From Cryptomeria japonica (taxonomy: Eukaryota > Streptophyta > Pinopsida > Cupressales > Cupressaceae), in contig NC_081411.1 in NCBI RefSeq assembly GCF_030272615.1, forward strand, positions 44,529,517 through 44,593,516: 64,000 nucleotides of DNA. The letters run 5' to 3'. The number at the start of each line of letters is the position of its first letter. Position 1 is the first letter of the stretch. The position numbers and the translations under genes were made by a program. Under the pieces are notes generated by a model. That model saw only the letters and a list, made by a program, of their open reading frames with translations, did not search any database and was not told the DNA's origin. Shown here piece by piece: positions 57,412 to 64,000 of this stretch.

Positions 57412-58850
57412 TGAAAGATCCCTGATGGATCCCCTTGCTGATCTACTGTAATTTTTAAATTAATAAACTATATTTCCCTGTGTTTCCTTTGATGGTTTTA
57501 GAGAATAGACAGAAGTTGCAGAAGGTTTGTTTATTTTTGTGTTTTTGATAGTTTTTCAGCAAGTAATAATTGAAGAACAAGTACATGAAAAGAGTACTGG
57601 AAATAAATGTTCATACACAGCCAAATCAGAATCGTACCAAGCAGATTTCTGATTATTTAAATCAAATAATTATCCAGATAGTGATTCCAAACAATTCCAG
57701 GAAGATTATAATAACAATGAGTCCAACCTGGATGAAGAGTGAATACTGTAATCAAGAAGGAGGCTGCGGCAAACATACAAAGCTCTTACATAGCTCCACG
57801 TGGGAAGAGAAATGGCTGCAAAGTATAGCCATACGGCTGTTAGGTGACGCCAAGCTGGAAACCCCAATCTCCATGCTGAACCCTAACTCTGTCCACTGAA
57901 TCCTCCAGAAAAGATGTCGTACCAACTCTAAGGCACTGAAAACTGAATGCAAGAACCAAATAACCATTGTGCTGGGGGCTACATCCCAGACAAGCAAGAC
58001 CCTGGGGTTTTCGTCCCAGATGCTGAATCACTCTCCAGAGCAAATTCTCCAAATCAAAGATAAAATGTGTAAAAAGATGGATGATAATTAGGTTACCATC
58101 TCCTTATAACTCCTCCCCTCTAGCTCGAACCCTAAAAGAGTATGAAAAGTGCGCTTAGGCTTATAAAGTCTTATTTCTCATTTTTAGTTGCCAAGTATAG
58201 AGAAAACGCCACTTTTTTAATATAAAAGAATTCCGTTCATCAAAAGGGTCCCTGACAAATGGGAAACATTTAGAAAAGTTCAAGACCTTTCCAACGAGCT
58301 ATAACACATGGGCATATGCATCCAGATGAAGCCAAAAACCCCTTATTACTCCAAAATGGCTATAAACATAGCCTTATTTAATTAATTAAACGCTAACTTA
58401 GGAAATATTTAAATATATTAAAAAAAAACCCAAATAGCTACATAAGGCTCAAATGACTCCAAAAGCCTGAAACGAAACCTGTCACCTTTCTGTGACTGAT
58501 GTTGGAAATCATGGATCAACTGGCAGTCTCATCCCTAAAATCTAGGGATGCTCCTAGAAACTAGGAAACACACCCAAATCTCTTGAAACTGAAACCAAGG
58601 AATGGTCTCATGGAACCCCAACCCTGGATGCTATCACAACCTCCTAAAAAGTAGCAACTGCCTCCTAAAATGTAGGAACTGCTTCCTAAAATCAAGGAAA
58701 TGCTCCAAACTAGTCTACTACTACCAAAAACACCAAATCCAAACACTGAATATCCTGACTGAGTCTCTATCCACCATTGCCAGCCTACAAGACTCCATAA
58801 TAGGCTAACTCACATGTCTCTGTTGTCCACTCGAGAAAGGGGACATGACA
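57412..58850 (-). repeat. 3' LTR of element D
   Basis: 1439 bp; minus strand starts TGTCATGTCCCCTTTCTCG and ends CATCAGGGATCTTTCA. The part 57412-58258 matches 62141-63009. A minus-strand TTTATAAG near 58161 may be the TATA box. Confidence 0.88.
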
Positions 58851-61800
58851 ATCCTCCCCTCTCGGAGTTGCTTGCCCACAAGCAACTGAAACACCAATCC
58901 TCCACCATCCCAAATAAGATGTAAACAAATCATTGCATGTAACTGCTGCTCATCTCTGATATAAACAACATGCAATACCTCGGTCTGGAATGGCTCCTCA
59001 AAACTCTGAAGAACTTGTGCTGTCAAATCAACACTGCTTGGGTCCCAGAGCGAAGCATAGCTCCCACTGAATACCTCAAGTGAGCAATGGAAAACTATAT
59101 CATCTCCATAGATCAAATATCCATAAATGCCAAGACCACTAGTGTGTCTGTGATCACCAACATGCATAACATCCATCATAATATCCAATGAATGCCAATC
59201 CATGGAAGACCCTCTGTGATCTGACCCCATCTGACACAAGTGACACACAACTGCCACACACTGCTGCTGATGTGCCGAAAGATCTAATGCCAACTCACTA
59301 GACAATATATAATACTGACTAAAATCATCACTGTCCAGGCTGGCCTCTAAAAATATGTAATCACCAACCAGCAATGAAACAATCACCCTGTCTAGAGAAT
59401 CAGGTGAAACTGCCACATCAATTGGCTCAAAGTACTCACTAGGAGTAACATCACATAACTCATCCACGTCAGCTATCTGATGACAATCAACCTATGGATC
59501 AATTGTCGTCCCACTCTGCTCGACAAACTGAGATGGATAGTGGGTAAACTCCAGCTCCATCCTCGTGATATTCCGAACATACCGTCCAAGTGTCAACAAC
59601 CACTGTACACCCACGACTACATCTATACATCTGAAGTGAAGCAACCCATGTAGGATCCACGAAAGAAAGGTACTACACGTCTATACCATGATCCCACACA
59701 AACCACCTATAGGACATAAACTGCTCCTGTTGCTCTCCTCTGATATAAGTGCCATACAATCTTAATATCTGGAGCAACATACTATAATCCCTATAAGATG
59801 CTGTATCAAATGAATCAACACCTGGATCCCAAATAAAACTAAATCCACATCCATCTGTCATGAAGAGAGAATGATAGTAAAGGCATCCTCGATACCGTGT
59901 CTCTCTACAGCCATTGTGAAACTCTCACACCTGTGATAACCATCCACAACAACACACTTGCTAATCCATGCATCATCCTTCCCCCATGATCCTGAATGAA
60001 GTCTTTGTGTCAAGGAGATGAAAAACTCTGACGGTCGCTACTCATCATAACGGTGGATTGTTTGCTGATCCCGCAAACAATCCATCCCAAACTGCTGGAT
60101 CAGGTGCCTGCAATCAATAACTCTATCCTCAGAAGATGGGAGAGCACTATCGCAACACGAATAGTATAAGTCCCGAACCAACTCACTTCTGTGAGCCATC
60201 CAATCATCTACAATCGGACTAAAAGAGAAATGAAGTGCACTCCTCACGAGGTAATCTAAATGGACTCTCGTAGGCTCACTCAATGGCTCTGTGTCATAAT
60301 CTTGTCCATCAAACTCATTATCATTCCCACTGCTCTCAAACCATGAATCCGAAGACAACTCATATGTCTGAGATCCAAAATCCATAATACACCTCAACTG
60401 AGCACCGTGGCTCTGCAGTGAAACATACTGGTTTCCCTCGTCAGCTATAAGAGGTGTAAAAGAAGATTTGCTTTCCAGAGAAGGAAACAAGTCAATAGGA
60501 GTATCATACTCCCAACCAGCTGACAATCTGCTAGTCGCCTATGAAAACAATGATGGAGTAATATCGTGAGTCAAATCACAACTCTCTGGTGAATCTCGCA
60601 GTGTCACAGTAGAACACTGTATTGTATCTGTCGTTGATGATGTCTGTGCCACTCTCAACCTATCAGAAAGCTCCTCCAATCTGGAATTCGCTTCCTGAAG
60701 GGACAACTGGGTATCCTCCCATGCAACAACAGTCACCTCAAGCTCCTGAGAGAGGATATCAACTTCCTCCTCTTCCCTCAACAAAGCACCATAACTAATA
60801 AAATCCCTCTGAAGGAGATAATCTCGGTCAGCCACTAACTATAAATACTCATGCTTCAGTATCCCAATGGCTCCATAAAGAGCATGAAACTCTGGTAAGG
60901 AAAAATTACTGCTGCCCTGCTCATCAATCATGAGGGTTCTCCAACTATGTGTAGCCAACAACTGGCGAGCGACATCGAAATGCTCAATAACTGTGTCTAT
61001 ACACTTGTCATCAACCTTGAGTTGTCCAATCAGGTGATGAGGAGTCCGAGAATGTTGGCTCTCCTGTAACTGTACAAACTCAAAATCTACATTGTGGAAA
61101 GAAGTTGTATCTGTATCCTGTACCTCTCTATAGTCAACATCATGTATGCACTCGGCCATGGATACAACCTCATCCAAAGTACTGCTGCTCTGTGCCTCTG
61201 AGAACACCACATCTGTCAATGATGATACTGCTGAAAATGCATTGTCATCACTCTCTTCTGCATCCCATGTGTCCGCACAACCCACTGGCTCACGATCCTG
61301 GGGTCCAGTGCTACTAAGAGAACATACTGGGCTGGATTCTAAGGTCTGATCTATAAAATCAGAATCATCATGATATGAGTTCTCAACATTCCAAGTGTCA
61401 TTGGTACCCGAATTTTGAATACCTTCATGTGACAGCCCATTGGCACCATCTTGTACAAGTGTAGACATTGATACCTCAAGCTGATGCAAAGGTACCTCAC
61501 TGCTGTCATAAAAATCAGAATTGCTAGCCTCTAAATCAGTTGCCTCTTGGGAAATCCCCTACACGGAAGGTGAGGACAATTCATTATCCAAAGCTGTCCT
61601 AATGTCTCCTTGAGTTGAATCCACATGTCTAACAAAACCATCACATAAATTCTTGTCCCACTCATCGGAACTTGAGGGCACCAAAACATTCTTATGTAGA
61701 AGTATATTACCCCTAAATGAAAGTTCTCTGTCCATTCCTGATTCCTGCACCCTTGATTCTTCTTTCCTTCTTTGCCACTGATCTGAACTTGTAGCTACCA

Positions 61801-62125
61801 AGTTATCTTCGTCTGCTCCGGGTACACCGATAAATTGTGTGAAGGAAATAAGCTCACGTATCATCTTAGGAAGAGAACAATACTGATGATAGCTGTTCAT
61901 AACTGTATCATTAAATATCTTGGCAGGAGACCTTCTCCTTGTACTTGTTGAAGGAGTTGTACCCTTAGACTGTCTGGAACTCCTTGAAGGTGTTTGTTCA
62001 GATTCTTTCCTTGCTTGTTTATTTCTAAACAACCCTGTCATGATGTCCAATTTGATTTTCAACCAAACTAAACTCAAATCTGAATTAGAACTCTTGATCT
62101 TCACCCAACAGGCTGGCAAGATCAA
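58805..62125 (-). pseudogene. Element D large frame of unknown function
   Basis: Segments starting at 62125, 61489, 60835, 60526 and 59467 are all in one frame, about 1100 codons, with stops between them and a local double frameshift at about 59860-59480. The N-terminal 70 residues are basic and Ser/Thr-rich (KESEQTPSRSSRQSKGTTPS). The rest is acidic, rich in Ser, Asp and His (NVENSYHDDSDFIDQTLESS), with a coiled-coil piece (REEEEVDILSQELEVTVVAW). The end MSPFSSGQQRHVS runs over the polypurine tract into the LTR. No known domain recognised; absence of Gag and pol motifs is notable. Confidence 0.65.
58851..58865 (-). promoter_or_regulatory. Polypurine tract of element D
   Basis: Minus strand CCGAGAGGGGAGGAT abuts TGTCATGTCC. 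Confidence 0.82.
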
Positions 62126-62127
62126 AG

Positions 62128-62139
62128 CTCTGATACCAC
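62128..62139 (-). promoter_or_regulatory. Primer binding site of element D (initiator tRNA-Met)
   Basis: Minus strand TGGTATCAGAGC, one base after the LTR. Confidence 0.92.
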
Positions 62140-62140
62140 T

Positions 62141-63009
62141 GAAAGATCCCTGATGGATCCCCTTGCTGATCTGCTGTAGTTTTTAAATTAATAAACTATA
62201 TTTCCCTGTGTTTCCTTTGATGGTTTTAGAGAATATTCAGAAGTTGCAGAAGGTTTGTTTATTTTTGTGTCTTTGATAGTTTCTCAGCAAGTAATAATTG
62301 AAGAACAAGTACATGAAAAGAGTACTGGAAATAAATGTTCATACATAGCCAAATCAGAATCGTACCAAGCAGATTTTTGATTATTTAAATCAAATAATTA
62401 TCCAGATAGTGATTCCAAACAATTCCAGGAAGATTATAATAACAATGAGTCCAACCTGGATGAAGAGTGAATACTATAATCAAGAAGGAGGCTGCGGCAA
62501 ACATCCAAAGCTCTTACATAGCTCCACGTGGGAAGAGAAATGGCTGCAAAGTACAGCCGTACGACTGTTAGGTGACGCTACAACCGTACGGCTGTTAGGT
62601 GACGCCAAGCTAGAAACCCCAATCTCCATGCTGAACCCTAACTCTGTCCACTGAATCCTCCAAAAAAGATGTCGTACCAACTCTAAGGCACTAAAAACTG
62701 AATGCAAGAACCAAATAACCACTGTGCTGGGGGCTACGTCCCAGGCAGGCAAGACCTTGGGGTTTTCGTCCCAGATGTTGAATCACTCTCCAAAGCAAAT
62801 TCTCCAAATCAAAGATGAAATGTGTAAAAGGATGGATGATAATTAGGTTACCATCTCCTTATAACTCCTCCCCTCTAGCTCGAACCCTAAAAGTGTATGA
62901 AAAGTGTGCTTAGGCTTATAAAGTCTTATTTCTCATTTTTAGTCGCCAAGTATAGAGAAAACGCCACTTTTTTAATATAAAAGAATTCCGTTCATCAAAA
63001 GGTCCCTGA
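62141..63009 (-). repeat. 5' LTR of element D, truncated by insertion
   Basis: Matches 57412-58258 and then stops at GGTCCCTGA, where unrelated sequence begins. It has an extra GTTAGGTGACGC-type duplication near 62570-62605 absent from the other copy. Confidence 0.9.
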
Positions 63010-64000
63010 TGTTATCGCTGTTTTAAAATTGGGTTCTTTCCCCATATTTGGCTATGGTTTTTGAAAAAATTTGTATAAGATGTGGCCCCAAATGCTTCAG
63101 CCTTATTCTAAACCTAGAGGGTTTAAGGTTTTTCTAAGTTTTAGGCTTTATCTTTTGTGTTAGGTCCCCTGGTTTCTATTCCGACGTTACTTTATTTCAC
63201 TTAAGTCATGGGTCGAGGGGTCGTAAGAAGTGTCCCCCCTTGCTATTTACCTAGGCGGTCATGTTTATTATTTGAAAATTTTCGCCTTTTATTATTTCCT
63301 TCTAAAGTGCCGGGCCCAGTAAACACTGATCAACTTGGGGAAAGATCCGACGGTTGGCGCTATTTCGCAAAGGCTAAGTGCTCACATTTTAAGGCTGCGA
63401 AATAGCGAGGATTAATATCGGCCGTCCATGTGTCATGCGGAGGAAGTGAAGGTTGCGGCTGTCAAGAAGGTGGGGCCCCCTCTACGTGGTCTTCTCTGGC
63501 GTATTGGAGTGCAGCACGTGGCACAGGCCGCCACAGTCAACATTTTAAGATTAAGGATCAAAGTGGGCCCCAAAGATGAGTCAGCTCACAGGTGGAGGTG
63601 ACCTGGCAGGGATAACTCTTACAATTCATTGAGACCCCGTGGCTCCTTCCAGCGAATGGAAAGTCGACAGGTCAGCTTCGAAGATGACAGGGCGCTAGGT
63701 GTCCATGATGTGTCCGTGGGCCCACCTCTTCTGAAAGCTCCTAGCAGGGTTTAAATGCTGAGCAACTTGAGAAAGGATCTGATGGTCAGCGCTATTTCGC
63801 AAAGGTTAAGTGCTTGCCCTTTAAGGCTGCGAAATAGCGAGGATTAATATCAGCCGTCCATCTGTCACGACAGGGTAAGTGGAAGGCATAGTTGTCAGTG
63901 ATAACTGGAGCCCCGTGGCTTTCTTTTGGCGTATTATAAGGTAACACGTGGCACAGGCCGCCACAGTCAGCAGGACAAGAACGCCAGGTGTCCATGATGT
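63010..64000. mobile_element. Element H: start of a further insertion, leaves window
   Basis: Starts TGTTATCGCTG (or TGATGTTATCG at 63007) exactly where the LTR of D breaks. No coding frame of note. It has a direct repeat of about 435 bp and conserved stem-loops. Its nature (LTR or other) cannot be settled from this part. Confidence 0.55.
63331..64000. repeat. Direct repeat of about 435 bp in element H with conserved stem-loop
   Basis: Units begin at about 63337 and 63768. Each contains CGCTATTTCGCA ... TGCGAAATAGCG (12-bp perfect stem, roughly 26-base loop), then ATTAATATC(G/A)GCCGTCCAT and later ACGTGGCACAGGCCGCCACA and GTGTCCATGATGT. The second unit lacks an internal part. Confidence 0.88.

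Larger units (their letters stand above)
57412..63009 (-). mobile_element. Element D: pol-less LTR element with unknown large frame
   Basis: LTR 57412-58850 and a partial second LTR 62141-63009 sharing TGAAAGATCCCTGATGGATC. Initiator-Met primer site at 62128-62139, polypurine tract at 58851-58865. Internal 3.3 kb holds one decayed minus-strand frame (62125-58805) and no gag, protease, integrase, RT or RNase H motif. It is inserted in the integrase of E; the second LTR is cut by element H, so the other target duplication is not visible. Confidence 0.9.

Overview
The window is plant nuclear DNA, AT-rich and made almost entirely of nested LTR retrotransposons. The evidence for a large-genome plant is the Tat-lineage Ty3/gypsy elements with archaeal-type RNase H, the Ty1/copia elements primed by initiator tRNA-Met, a plant mobile domain gene, and GT-AG spliced exons of an S1/P1-type nuclease. 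The long, heavily nested and decayed elements suggest a gymnosperm or other very large plant genome, but the species cannot be fixed from sequence alone. No bacterial genes, CRISPR arrays, rRNA genes or tRNA genes were seen.

Layout, left half. Element A (Ty3/gypsy Tat lineage, minus strand) runs from the left edge to about 10933; it lacks only its 3' end and 3' LTR. Bases 10934-11174 and 28994-32108 are the right part of another minus-strand element, F, with a 5' LTR at 31075-32108 and a tRNA-Lys-type PBS. A copia element, C (11175-28988, target duplication GTAAC), sits in the leader of F. Inside the 5' LTR of C sits a complete Ty3/gypsy element, B (15941-28635, target duplication CCAAT), whose pol is on the plus strand and which carries an antisense plant mobile domain gene. 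F itself interrupts a broken transposase-like gene (32109-34116) exactly at the LTR boundary.

Layout, right half. A minisatellite of CATATG-centred motifs (42357-45401, higher-order period about 540 bp) was originally bounded by a (GA)n tract on the left and a (CT)n tract on the right. Element G (34499-42356, target duplication ATATG), a copia-type element without pol, is inserted at its left edge. After a second smaller array (48575-49036) and gene-poor DNA come the last three exons of an S1/P1 nuclease gene (minus strand, 52321-53519). To their right is a copia element E, whose integrase is interrupted by D (57412 to about 63009), another pol-less element. The 5' LTR of D is cut by a further insertion, H, that leaves the window.

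How the parts work together. A and B encode the classic gag/protease/RT/RNase H/integrase machinery, although B lacks a recognisable Gag. C, D and G keep LTRs, initiator-Met primer sites and polypurine tracts but have no RT or integrase; instead they carry long open frames of unknown function (C also keeps gag and a protease start). They look like non-autonomous elements that would need pol from copia relatives such as E. Almost all coding regions are broken by stop codons, many of them explicable as C-to-T decay of methylated DNA. The least understood content is the unknown frames of D and G, the antisense gene of B, and the inverted-motif minisatellite.
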